17,749 nucleotides of DNA from Candidatus Saccharimonadota bacterium. GTDB lineage: Bacteria; Patescibacteriota; Saccharimonadia; Saccharimonadales; JAGQNJ01. The notes under the pieces were generated by a model that saw only the letters and a list, made by a program, of their open reading frames with translations, had not been told where the DNA came from and made no database searches. How positions within the stretch are numbered: position 1 is the first letter of the stretch; each line of letters opens with the position of its first letter. Of the stretch, positions 1 to 6,603 are shown in pieces. Location of the stretch: the NCBI GenBank assembly GCA_020428115.1, contig JAGQNJ010000011.1, positions 1 to 17,749 of the forward strand, in the 5' to 3' direction. The translations under genes were made by a program, and so were the position numbers.

Positions 1-1
1 A

Positions 2-361
2 GGGGCAAGTAACAACGAAATTCAGCACACCGTACCTAAGGTGCTTGCTATCGTGGGGTTACAGGATAAGGCCAAGCGGTACCCTTGGGAACTTTCGGGT
101 GGTGAACGTCAAAGAGCAGCAATTGCCCGTGCTATTGCGCGTCAGCCCAAGATTCTCATTGCTGATGAGCCAACCGGTAACCTGGATCCAAAGCACGCCT
201 GGGATGTCATAAAGGTACTCGAGAAGATTAATCGTTATGGCACAACCGTGTTGCTCACAACCCACAACCAAGAAATTGTTAATCGTCTAAAACGGCGGGT
301 TATTACTATCGAAGGCGGTAAGCTCGTAAGTGACAAGGCGAGAGGGACTTATAAAGAATAA
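2..361 (+). CDS. ftsE: Cell-division ATP-binding protein FtsE (3' part only)
   Basis: FtsE is the cytoplasmic ATPase of the FtsEX complex, which couples ATP binding to activation of a periplasmic or surface cell-wall hydrolase at the division site. The window enters the gene in frame at base 2, so the N-terminus and Walker A motif are missing. About 119 codons remain. They contain the ABC signature LSGGE, the Walker B stretch ILIADEPTGNLD with the catalytic glutamate, and the H-loop histidine in TTHN. The short C-terminal tail after the ATPase core fits FtsE. Assignment as FtsE rather than another ABC ATPase (LolD or MacB type) rests mainly on ftsX starting 27 nt downstream. The TAA stop is at 359-361. 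Confidence 0.9.
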   Translation, partial: GASNNEIQHTVPKVLAIVGLQDKAKRYPWELSGGERQRAAIARAIARQPKILIADEPTGNLDPKHAWDVIKVLEKINRYGTTVLLTTHNQEIVNRLKRRVITIEGGKLVSDKARGTYKE

Positions 362-376
362 TGAGCACATATGTAA

Positions 377-382
377 TTGAGG
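377..382 (+). promoter_or_regulatory. Ribosome binding site that decides the ftsX start
   Basis: TTGAGG lies 6 nt before a GTG at 389. The longest open frame begins with the TTG at 377, but that TTG is part of the Shine-Dalgarno itself. Starting at the GTG gives the N-terminus MKRKLINLGR, a normal positively charged cytoplasmic start for FtsX. Confidence 0.6.
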
Positions 383-388
383 TTATTT

Positions 389-1333
389 GTGAAGCGTAAA
401 CTGATAAATCTTGGCCGTATTATCAAGACAGGCATGCTGAATTTTATTCGCAATGCTTGGCTTGCTGTGGCGGCAATTGCTGTCATGGTAATTACACTGA
501 CTATTTTATTGTTTTCGGTCGTTGCCAACGCCACATTTGCCAATACGATTGCACAGATCAATGACAAAATTGATATATCAGTTTATCTCGTCGATGATAT
601 TAGCAATGACCAACTCAATGCGTTGACCGAAGATATCGAGGCTCTGCCCACCGTTAAATCAGTTGAGTACGTATCTAAAGACCAGGCACTTGAGGTGTAT
701 AAGGAGCAAAATAAAGGAAATGTAGATCTATTGATTGCCATATCACAAACTGATAATCCATTGCCAGCAAGCCTAAAGATCAAGCCTAACGACCCAAATA
801 ATGTGGCTGATATCAAGACACTTCTCGAACAGCCAGATGTTCTCGTACTTCAGTCTGACCCGACTTCGTATTCTGGAGATCGAAAAGAGGCAATCGATAA
901 GATAGCAAGTGCCACAGCGTTCATTCGAAGAGCTGGTGTTGCAGGAGTGATTATATTTGCAGTGATATCGATGCTGATTATCTTTAACACCATTCGTATG
1001 GCAATATTTAACAGGCGTGACGAGATCAATATTATGCGTCTTCTGGGGGCAAGCACTGCGTACATCAGAGGTCCTTTTGTGGTGGAGACAATATTTTACG
1101 GGATTATATCCGCTGTCTTGTCGGTAGCAATTATGAATGCGGTTTTTGCCGTGCAAACCTCGGCGTTTAATGCCTCAACACTAGGATTGCTTGATATCAA
1201 CTATGCGAGTGACTATTTTGCAGATAATTTCTGGGCAATACTTGCTATTCAGCTTATGCTTGGTATACTCATTGGTGCGGTATCTTCCATCATTGCCACA
1301 CGCCGCTACCTAAAATTCAAAACGAAAAGCTAG
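389..1333 (+). CDS. ftsX: Cell-division membrane protein FtsX
   Basis: FtsX is the integral membrane partner of FtsE. It transmits ATPase state across the membrane to a peptidoglycan hydrolase through its extracellular loop. The protein is 314 aa with the usual FtsX layout: a basic N-terminus, a first membrane helix at about residues 22-44, an extracellular domain at about 45-175, and three further helices at about 180-205, 225-250 and 280-305. The stretch around helix 2 (NTIRMAIFNRRDEINIMRLL) is the conserved FtsX/MacB-type permease core. Length is close to the family norm of about 300 aa. It follows ftsE by 27 nt and so is probably cotranscribed with it. The GTG start was chosen because TTGAGG sits 6 nt upstream. 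The CHAP hydrolase immediately downstream is the likely target. Confidence 0.93.
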   Translation: MKRKLINLGRIIKTGMLNFIRNAWLAVAAIAVMVITLTILLFSVVANATFANTIAQINDKIDISVYLVDDISNDQLNALTEDIEALPTVKSVEYVSKDQALEVYKEQNKGNVDLLIAISQTDNPLPASLKIKPNDPNNVADIKTLLEQPDVLVLQSDPTSYSGDRKEAIDKIASATAFIRRAGVAGVIIFAVISMLIIFNTIRMAIFNRRDEINIMRLLGASTAYIRGPFVVETIFYGIISAVLSVAIMNAVFAVQTSAFNASTLGLLDINYASDYFADNFWAILAIQLMLGILIGAVSSIIATRRYLKFKTKS

Positions 1334-1355
1334 GCGAGCAAACGCTCAAACTATA

Positions 1356-1385
1356 TTGAAAGACAAGAGGAGGGTATGTTATACT
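1356..1385 (+). promoter_or_regulatory. Promoter upstream of the CHAP hydrolase gene
   Basis: TTGAAA (1356-1361) and TATACT (1380-1385) are separated by 18 nt. Transcription should start near 1392, at or after the in-frame ATG at 1390. That ATG is therefore an unlikely start, and the ATG at 1432, preceded by AAGG at 1421-1424, is favoured. The hydrolase can thus be expressed apart from ftsEX. Confidence 0.6.
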
Positions 1386-1431
1386 AGTTATGTTTAATAG
1401 AGTCCGCCAATTGACAAAAAAAGGCAGAACC

Positions 1432-2559
1432 ATGAAACAAAAACAATCAAGACAACGAACAAATAAATACATTAGACGCACTGCAGCATCTTTAGCTGTT
1501 ATTCTAGTGCTTGTTGTTGCAGTTTCGCAGATGCCGTTTGCGTGGGCACAGAGCCTACAGGAACAGATCGACCAGCTGTCTCGTCAGAATTCTGATACCC
1601 AAGGCCAGGTGAGCGTACTTGAGGATCAAGCGGTTGATTTTAATGACAAAATTAGCAAGCTCCAGCAGGAAATCAATGGCTTACAAGAGCAGATCAACCA
1701 GAGTGTTGCGCAGATTGATGCAACCCAAGCTAAAATTAATGAAGCCGAAGTAGAGCTCGCTAAGCAGCGACAATTGCTTGGCCAAAACATTCGAGCGATG
1801 TATGTTGAGGGTGATGTATCGACACTTGAGATGTTGGCATCAAGCCAGGATCTAAGCGATTTTGTCGATAAGCAACAGTATCGTAATAGTGTAAAAGACA
1901 AAATCAAGGCTACACTCGATAAGGTTAACGAACTCAAACATCAGCTAAACGCAGAAAAAGAAATACTGGAGGCTCAGAAGAAGGACCAAGAGACACGCCA
2001 AGCAAGGCTTAATGGTCAGCGCGCAGAGCAAGATCGTCTGTTGTCGCTCAATGAATCACAGCGCAATGAGCTTAACGGGCAGATCAAGAACAATAGTGCA
2101 AAAATTGCCGAACTTCGCAAGCAGCAGGCCGCCGAGAACGCTAAACTGTTTGGCGGTAGTGTGCCTCAGGGTATACCCGGTGGTGGTGGCTACCCAGGCG
2201 CATGGGCGTTTGCTCCGATAGATTCGATTATTGATACCTGGGGTATGTATAACCGCGAGTGCGTAAGCTATACAGCCTGGAAGGTGTGGAGCAGTGGACG
2301 CTACATGCCGTACTGGGGCGGTATCGGTAATGCAAACCAGTGGGACGACAATGCGCGTGCTGCGGGTATACCCGTTGACACAAACCCACGAGTCGGTGAT
2401 GTCGCCATCAAGAATGCTGGCTTCTACGGACATGCAATGTATGTAGAACATGTATACGGCGACGGCACCATCTATATTAGCCAGTACAATGCGGCCTGGG
2501 ATGGTAACTACAGCGAAGCGCGCATATCAACTGCTGGACTCGTATTCATACACTTCTAA
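1432..2559 (+). CDS. Secreted coiled-coil CHAP-domain peptidoglycan hydrolase (PcsB-like)
   Basis: Probable peptidoglycan amidase or endopeptidase that splits the septal wall under FtsEX control. From the ATG at 1432 the protein is 375 aa. It has a basic N-terminus, a hydrophobic core at about residues 17-35 and a likely signal peptidase site after AWA (residue 39). A long alpha-helical coiled coil follows (about 40-240, rich in Q, E, K and L), then a Gly/Pro linker at 241-256 and a C-terminal CHAP domain. The presumed nucleophile is Cys277 (NRECVSYTAWK) and the catalytic His is His334 (GHAMYVEH); Glu339 or Asn353 could complete the site. Streptococcal PcsB has the same order of modules, and its coiled coil binds FtsX. 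The gene lies 98 nt after ftsX with its own promoter. The alternative start at 1390 adds 14 residues but begins at the predicted transcription start. Confidence 0.85.
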   Translation: MKQKQSRQRTNKYIRRTAASLAVILVLVVAVSQMPFAWAQSLQEQIDQLSRQNSDTQGQVSVLEDQAVDFNDKISKLQQEINGLQEQINQSVAQIDATQAKINEAEVELAKQRQLLGQNIRAMYVEGDVSTLEMLASSQDLSDFVDKQQYRNSVKDKIKATLDKVNELKHQLNAEKEILEAQKKDQETRQARLNGQRAEQDRLLSLNESQRNELNGQIKNNSAKIAELRKQQAAENAKLFGGSVPQGIPGGGGYPGAWAFAPIDSIIDTWGMYNRECVSYTAWKVWSSGRYMPYWGGIGNANQWDDNARAAGIPVDTNPRVGDVAIKNAGFYGHAMYVEHVYGDGTIYISQYNAAWDGNYSEARISTAGLVFIHF

Positions 2560-2600
2560 TACCCCTAGAGAGATAATGCACGAAAATTCAGATAGGCCTG

Positions 2601-2628
2601 CTGATAATCAGCCAGGGTCGGGTATAAT
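2601..2628 (+). promoter_or_regulatory. Promoter for the S41 protease gene
   Basis: A consensus -10 box TATAAT lies at 2623-2628. The -35 is weak, with CTGATA at 2601-2606 (16-nt spacer) as the best match. The expected leader is about 30 nt and contains AAGGA at 2656-2660, 4 nt before the ATG at 2665. Confidence 0.5.
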
Positions 2629-2664
2629 GGATTTGCTAGACACTTACAATATATAAAGGAACCT

Positions 2665-3906
2665 ATGCCGAACATCACACATCGCAACGCAACCAGTGGT
2701 CACAAGACAACAAACAGCAGCAAATCTAACAGCATTACCCGTATAAGCATCCTTATCCTGGTGGGGCTTGGACTGTTCTTTGCTGGCTGGGGTGTCGGTC
2801 GTGGCACACTGTCTTTCTCGATATTTGCCAGTAATCAGACAGAGAATCCGCAGCTACCAGCTCAGCTCAATTACAGTTCGGTACAACAGGTCTACAACGC
2901 TCTGCGGCAAAATTTTGATGGCGAGCTCGATGAAACTGCACTACTCGATGGCATGAAGTCTGGTTTGGCGCGAGCAACGGGCGACCCCTACACAGAGTTT
3001 CTGAATGTCGAAGAAACCAAAGAATTTAATCAAGATCTAAACGGAACATTCAGTGGTATAGGGGCTGAACTTAGTAAAAAGGATGATGTTATTGTAGTTG
3101 TTTCTCCGATAAGTGGCTTTCCGGCCGAGCAGGCAGGACTCAGAGCGCAAGATATTATCACGGAGATTGATGGGCAAAGCACCTTTGATATGAGTCTTAC
3201 CGAAGCAGTGAGCAAAATCCGTGGCGAGTCGGGAACCAACGTGACACTAACCATCGTGCGAGATGGTCAAGAGATGGAGTTTACGATAACCCGCGCTGAC
3301 ATTACGATTCCGAGTGTTGAGTATTCGATGCTGGATGGCTCTATTGGCTACATCAAGATAAGTCGCTTTGCCGAAGATACGGCTAAGCTTACTCAGCAAG
3401 CTGCAACCAGTCTTAAACAGCAAGGAGCAAAAGGTATCGTGCTGGACTTACGTGGTAACCCAGGGGGCTTGCTTGAGGCTTCGGTTGATGTGTCAAGTTT
3501 GTGGCTCAAACCTGGCACAGTCGTGCTAGAGGAGCGCCGTGGGGGCGAGACGATCAAGACTTACCGCGCACATGGTGACCCGGTATTACAGGGTGTGCCT
3601 ACAGTCGTACTGATCAACGAAGGTAGTGCAAGTGCCAGCGAAATTGTCGCCGGTGCGCTGAGCGATAATGATGCTGCAAACTTGCTCGGCATGAAAACCT
3701 TTGGCAAGGGTAGCGTGCAACAGCTTGAATCGATACCAAGCGGTGGCATACTCAAAGTAACAGTCGCTCGCTGGTATACACCGAGCGGTCGTAATATCGA
3801 CAAAGAAGGCATCGCTCCCGACCAAGAGGTTCAGATTACCACAGAGGACTACAGCGCGGGTCGTGATCCGCAAAAAGACGCCGCGTTGGGTATCCTTCAA
3901 AACTAG
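2665..3906 (+). CDS. Membrane-anchored PDZ/S41 C-terminal processing protease
   Basis: Serine protease of the CtpA/Prc family that degrades or trims exported proteins from their C-termini. The 413-aa protein has an N-terminal signal anchor at about residues 25-45, so the bulk is outside the membrane. A PDZ domain at about 128-210 contains the carboxylate-binding-type segment FSGIGAEL and the AGLRAQDIITEIDG segment. The S41 core spans about 220-390. Catalytic Ser is probably Ser323 in NEGSASASE, and Lys348 in GKGSVQ is the general base; the 25-residue spacing matches plant D1 protease. Length matches bacterial CtpA (400-480 aa). It has its own promoter and a good AAGGA site. It follows the division hydrolase, and regulation of cell-wall hydrolases by Ctp proteases is known elsewhere, but a link here is inference. 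Confidence 0.92.
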   Translation: MPNITHRNATSGHKTTNSSKSNSITRISILILVGLGLFFAGWGVGRGTLSFSIFASNQTENPQLPAQLNYSSVQQVYNALRQNFDGELDETALLDGMKSGLARATGDPYTEFLNVEETKEFNQDLNGTFSGIGAELSKKDDVIVVVSPISGFPAEQAGLRAQDIITEIDGQSTFDMSLTEAVSKIRGESGTNVTLTIVRDGQEMEFTITRADITIPSVEYSMLDGSIGYIKISRFAEDTAKLTQQAATSLKQQGAKGIVLDLRGNPGGLLEASVDVSSLWLKPGTVVLEERRGGETIKTYRAHGDPVLQGVPTVVLINEGSASASEIVAGALSDNDAANLLGMKTFGKGSVQQLESIPSGGILKVTVARWYTPSGRNIDKEGIAPDQEVQITTEDYSAGRDPQKDAALGILQN

Positions 3907-3933
3907 TTTCTTCTTTCCAGCGACCAATCCAAA

Positions 3934-3958
3934 ATTCTTTTTTGCTGGCAAAAAGAAT
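3934..3958 (+). terminator. AT-rich hairpin, likely terminator of the S41 protease gene
   Basis: ATTCTTTTTTGC pairs with GCAAAAAGAAT around a 2-nt TG spacer, leaving one T unpaired. It lies 28 nt after the protease stop. The stem is mainly A-T and no separate T-run follows, so termination strength is uncertain. It could work in both directions. Confidence 0.4.
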
Positions 3959-4016
3959 CAAAAACCACTGGGCGGTTGTCCTCACTGTGACTAGCTGATT
4001 GTAAAAACCGAGCTTG

Positions 4017-4076
4017 CCTCCAAAACTCCTCAAAAGAGTGCTTCACTAGCACTCTTTATCGTCAGACACTTGGAGG
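4017..4076 (+). repeat. Nested inverted repeats (candidate terminator or RNA element)
   Basis: An inner perfect 10-bp stem, AAAGAGTGCT (4033-4042) with AGCACTCTTT (4048-4057), closes a 5-nt loop. An outer 7-bp pair, CCTCCAA (4017-4023) with TTGGAGG (4070-4076), encloses it. The inner stem has A's before and T's after, like a bidirectional terminator, but the T-run is only three bases long. The nested outer pairing suggests a folded RNA rather than a simple terminator. Confidence 0.5.
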
Positions 4077-4078
4077 AA

Positions 4079-4094
4079 TCCGCCAGCTGGCGGA
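4079..4094. repeat. Perfect 16-bp palindrome
   Basis: TCCGCCAGCTGGCGGA equals its own reverse complement and sits 2 nt after the nested inverted repeat. It is much more GC-rich than its surroundings. It may be a dispersed intergenic repeat or a protein-binding site; only one copy was seen in this window. Confidence 0.6.
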
Positions 4095-4319
4095 CCACTC
4101 AGTTATTTACAACATCTAATCAACGTTCGACAAATACTCAGAACCAATTGTCCAATCTCGAGAAAATAGAGAGAGCGAGCAAGCTTTGTCCGAATCAAGC
4201 CGAAAATCTGCCCGAGCCATCAATATATAAATATCGCGTGAGGGATGCTTGCACTTTTTCGGCGCGGACATAAGCGATGTGAACGACCATATTGTTTTCG
4301 AATGGTTGGAGAGCTTTGA

Positions 4320-4341
4320 TTACTTTGGCGGAGCAAAGTAA
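4320..4341. repeat. Perfect 8-bp inverted repeat upstream of pyrG
   Basis: TTACTTTG pairs with CAAAGTAA around the 6-nt loop GCGGAG. It lies about 40 nt before the pyrG -35 box, so it is upstream of the predicted transcript and more likely a DNA element or the remnant of an upstream transcript end. Confidence 0.4.
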
Positions 4342-4382
4342 CAATGTCGCAAACTGCTTTGTATTAACCGCGCAAAACTCTT

Positions 4383-4412
4383 TTGGTTTTTTTACCTCTA
4401 GTGTGCTAATAT
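4383..4412 (+). promoter_or_regulatory. pyrG promoter with extended -10
   Basis: TTGGTT (4383-4388), an 18-nt spacer and TAATAT (4407-4412) preceded by TGC, giving an extended -10. The FHA gene has the same TGC-TAATAT element at 6571-6579. The expected leader of about 35 nt carries GGAGGAG and AAGGAG upstream of the GTG start. Confidence 0.5.
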
Positions 4413-4452
4413 CTACTACGTTAGGGTGACGGAGGAGAAGGAGAAGCAATAG

Positions 4453-6066
4453 GTGATAAAACGCCAGCAACCCAAGTATATTTTTGTAACGGGCGGAGTC
4501 CTATCGGGACTCGGCAAAGGCATCACCGCCGCCTCCATCGGCACCATTCTTAAAGCCCGCGGGCTCAAAGTCAATGCACAAAAGCTCGACCCTTATCTCA
4601 ACGTCGATGCTGGCACGCTCAATCCAGCTGAACACGGCGAGTGTTTTGTAACCAAAGATGGGGCAGAGACAGATCTTGATCTGGGGCACTATGAGCGGTT
4701 CCTTGATACAGAAATGACCAAATCAAGCTCGGTAATGAGCGGGCGCATACTACTTAAACTCATTGAGGACGAACGAAACGGCAAATTCCTGGGCAAAACA
4801 GTGCAGGTTGTACCACATCTCACCAACGCAATTCAGCAATACATTGCAAGCGCAAGCAAGGGCTACGATGTACATATAGTCGAAATTGGTGGAACCGTTG
4901 GTGATTACGAGAGCCCAGCGTTTTTTGAGGCGATCAGGGAGTTTAGCAGCAGCGTAGGCGAGGAGCATTGCATGTTTGTGCAGGTGGTGTACTTGCCATA
5001 CCTTTCTACCAGTAAAGAGATCAAAACTAAGCCAGCACAGAATGCCACACGTGATCTTCGCAGCATGGGTATCGTGCCTGACTTGTTGGTAGCACGCACA
5101 GAAGTACCTGCAAATGGTAGTACGCGCGCAAAACTCAGTGCCTTTTGCGGTGTACCAGAGAAGGGAATAGCATTGCTTCCTAATGCCGACACGGTGTACG
5201 AAGTACCACTAACACTTGAGCACCAGGGTATAGGCGCGTACATCACTAATAAATTGCATCTTCGTGGCCACAAGGCCAAGGACCTTAAGGCATGGCAAAC
5301 GATGGTAGATCAGATCAAAGAAAAGCCAAGCCAGAAGGTCAAAATCGGTGTTGTCGCTAAATATTTGGACAACGAAGACACCTACATATCAGTTATGGAA
5401 GCACTCAAAAGTGCTGCCTGGAAAAACAAGATAGGGTTTGAGTTTACATGGGTTGATTCGGAAGCACTCGAAAAGCCAGGAACAAACCTAAAAAATGTGT
5501 TCAAGAAATTCGACGGTATTGTAGTGCCCGGTGGATTTGGTACCAGGGGTGTCGAAGGCAAAATCAAGGCTGCTCGGTACGCACTGAACAACAAGTTACC
5601 GTATCTCGGGCTGTGTCTCGGCTTGCAAGTAGGCGTTATTGCCGCAGCACGAAATGCCGGATTGCAACAGGCGACTACGGTTGAGCTTGATGCACAGGCG
5701 ACAGACAGGGTAATCGATGTCATGCAAGGACAAGAGGGCAAAGAAAACACCGGCGGAACTATGAGGTTGGGTAACTATCCATGTGTACTGCAAAAGGGTA
5801 GCAAGGCCGCAAAGCTGTATGGTACAACCAAAATCGAAGAACGACATCGTCACCGCTGTGAGTGTAACAATGATTACCGAGATATGTACGAAAAGTGGGG
5901 CATCAAAGCAGTTGGCACATCTCCTGATGGCACATTGGTTGAGGTTATCGAGGCTATCGACCATCCGTTCTTTGTCGCCAGTCAATTCCACCCAGAATTT
6001 ACTTCTCGACCAAACCGCCCCCAACCATTATTTGATGGATTTATCGCAAGTTGTAAAAACTCATAA
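4453..6066 (+). CDS. pyrG: CTP synthase (glutamine-hydrolysing)
   Basis: Makes CTP from UTP, ATP and glutamine in the last step of cytosolic pyrimidine nucleotide synthesis. The 537-aa protein has the standard two domains. The N-terminal synthetase (about 1-270) begins with the nucleotide-binding GGVLSGLGKG loop at residues 14-23. The C-terminal class I glutamine amidotransferase (about 295-537) has nucleophile Cys388 in LGLCLGLQ and the His513/Glu515 pair in QFHPEF. MRLG and ERHRHR, both typical of PyrG, are present. Length matches E. coli PyrG (545 aa). The GTG start is supported by AAGGAG ending 9 nt upstream. The gene has its own promoter and a long structured upstream region. No reiterative-transcription G-run like that of Gram-positive pyrG leaders was seen. 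Confidence 0.97.
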   Translation: MIKRQQPKYIFVTGGVLSGLGKGITAASIGTILKARGLKVNAQKLDPYLNVDAGTLNPAEHGECFVTKDGAETDLDLGHYERFLDTEMTKSSSVMSGRILLKLIEDERNGKFLGKTVQVVPHLTNAIQQYIASASKGYDVHIVEIGGTVGDYESPAFFEAIREFSSSVGEEHCMFVQVVYLPYLSTSKEIKTKPAQNATRDLRSMGIVPDLLVARTEVPANGSTRAKLSAFCGVPEKGIALLPNADTVYEVPLTLEHQGIGAYITNKLHLRGHKAKDLKAWQTMVDQIKEKPSQKVKIGVVAKYLDNEDTYISVMEALKSAAWKNKIGFEFTWVDSEALEKPGTNLKNVFKKFDGIVVPGGFGTRGVEGKIKAARYALNNKLPYLGLCLGLQVGVIAAARNAGLQQATTVELDAQATDRVIDVMQGQEGKENTGGTMRLGNYPCVLQKGSKAAKLYGTTKIEERHRHRCECNNDYRDMYEKWGIKAVGTSPDGTLVEVIEAIDHPFFVASQFHPEFTSRPNRPQPLFDGFIASCKNS

Positions 6067-6079
6067 AATACTCTACCAT
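6051..6079 (+). promoter_or_regulatory. Leaderless-type promoter of the response regulator
   Basis: TTGTAA (6051-6056), a 17-nt spacer and TACCAT (6074-6079). The -10 ends exactly 7 nt before the ATG at 6087, so transcription is expected to start at or within a base of the start codon. No Shine-Dalgarno is present. The promoter overlaps the end of pyrG. Confidence 0.55.
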
Positions 6080-6086
6080 TAGCATT

Positions 6087-6467
6087 ATGGGAAACGAAGG
6101 ACATAGAATTTTACTAGTAGAAGATGACGATGGCTTGGCCAACGTCTATGTGCAGCGCCTCGAGGCCGAAGGTTTTGTAGTCAAACGTGTGCCCAACGGT
6201 GAGGATGCACTTGCAGCTGCGCTTGAGTTCAAGCCCGAACTCATATTGCTGGATGTGATGATGCCAAAGGTAAGTGGCTTTGATGTACTCGATATTCTTC
6301 GCAACACACCAGAAACCGCCAATATCAAAGTGGTCATGTTAACTGCTCTGAGCCAGGATACTGATAAAGAGAAGGCCGAAAAGCTCGGAGCCGACGATTA
6401 CTTAGTAAAATCACAAGTTGTGATAGCGGACGTGGTGGAGCGTATTAAGCACCACCTCGGCATCTAA
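6087..6467 (+). CDS. Stand-alone receiver-domain response regulator
   Basis: A 126-aa CheY-like protein made only of a phosphoacceptor domain. It has the acidic pair Glu12/Asp13, the phosphorylation site Asp56 (LILLDVMMP), Thr86 (VVMLTA) and Lys108 (YLVKSQ), so all catalytic residues of a working receiver are present. There is no DNA-binding or enzymatic output domain, so it must act through a partner, by relay or by protein-protein contact. No histidine kinase gene is in the window. It lies 20 nt after pyrG but appears to be transcribed separately from its own leaderless-type promoter. The next gene encodes an FHA phosphothreonine-binding protein, which may or may not be functionally linked. 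Confidence 0.93.
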   Translation: MGNEGHRILLVEDDDGLANVYVQRLEAEGFVVKRVPNGEDALAAALEFKPELILLDVMMPKVSGFDVLDILRNTPETANIKVVMLTALSQDTDKEKAEKLGADDYLVKSQVVIADVVERIKHHLGI

Positions 6468-6516
6468 CATTTGTTTGCAGCGCTCTGCTGTGTCAAATAT
6501 CTGCAAGGAAATGTTA
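6465..6516 (+). terminator. Long hairpin spanning the response regulator stop codon
   Basis: TAACATTTGTTTGCAG (6465-6480) pairs with CTGCAAGGAAATGTTA (6501-6516), giving a 16-position stem with one wobble and one G-G mismatch around a 20-nt loop. The stop codon is the first base triplet of the stem. No T-run follows, so it may stabilise or process the 3' end rather than terminate. Part of the loop can pair with the stem in an alternative way (GCAG with CTGC). Confidence 0.5.
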
Positions 6517-6550
6517 GATCCACTCAAAGCACCAATACTCTGCAGTAAGG

Positions 6551-6579
6551 TTGACTTTTTAAAAAGTTTATGCTAATAT
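6551..6579 (+). promoter_or_regulatory. Promoter of the FHA-domain gene
   Basis: TTGACT (6551-6556), a 17-nt spacer and TAATAT (6574-6579) preceded by TGC, giving an extended -10. Spacing is optimal and the -35 differs from consensus at one base. The expected leader is about 17 nt with only a weak AGG near 6590. Confidence 0.7.
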
Positions 6580-6603
6580 TGTATCTGTTAGGTAAACACA
6601 AAA

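Larger units (their letters stand above)
3907..4452 (+). other. 546-bp gene-free region with several inverted repeats, upstream of pyrG
   Basis: No convincing coding frame was found on either strand; the open frames here are short, start poorly and look like nothing known. The region holds an AT-rich hairpin (3934-3958), a nested hairpin (4017-4076), a 16-bp perfect palindrome (4079-4094), another hairpin (4320-4341) and the pyrG promoter (4383-4412). Nothing recognisable was seen between about 4095 and 4319. It is by far the longest gap in an otherwise tightly packed window. Confidence 0.7.

Noticed and set aside
361..399. Short ATG-started frame between ftsE and ftsX
   Set aside because: Only 12 codons, overlaps the ftsX start and has no ribosome site; it is spacer.
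2576..2656. Possible 26-codon leader peptide just before the S41 protease gene
   Set aside because: It contains the protease promoter -10 box, so most of it lies upstream of the expected transcript. No good ribosome site precedes it.
4079..4094. Palindrome as a CRISPR or insertion-sequence end
   Set aside because: Only one copy is present, with no spacers, no transposase and no target-site duplication.
4195..4470. Minus-strand frame in the gap before pyrG
   Set aside because: It runs through the pyrG promoter, ribosome site and start codon, and has low-complexity Leu runs from reading the Shine-Dalgarno purines in antisense.
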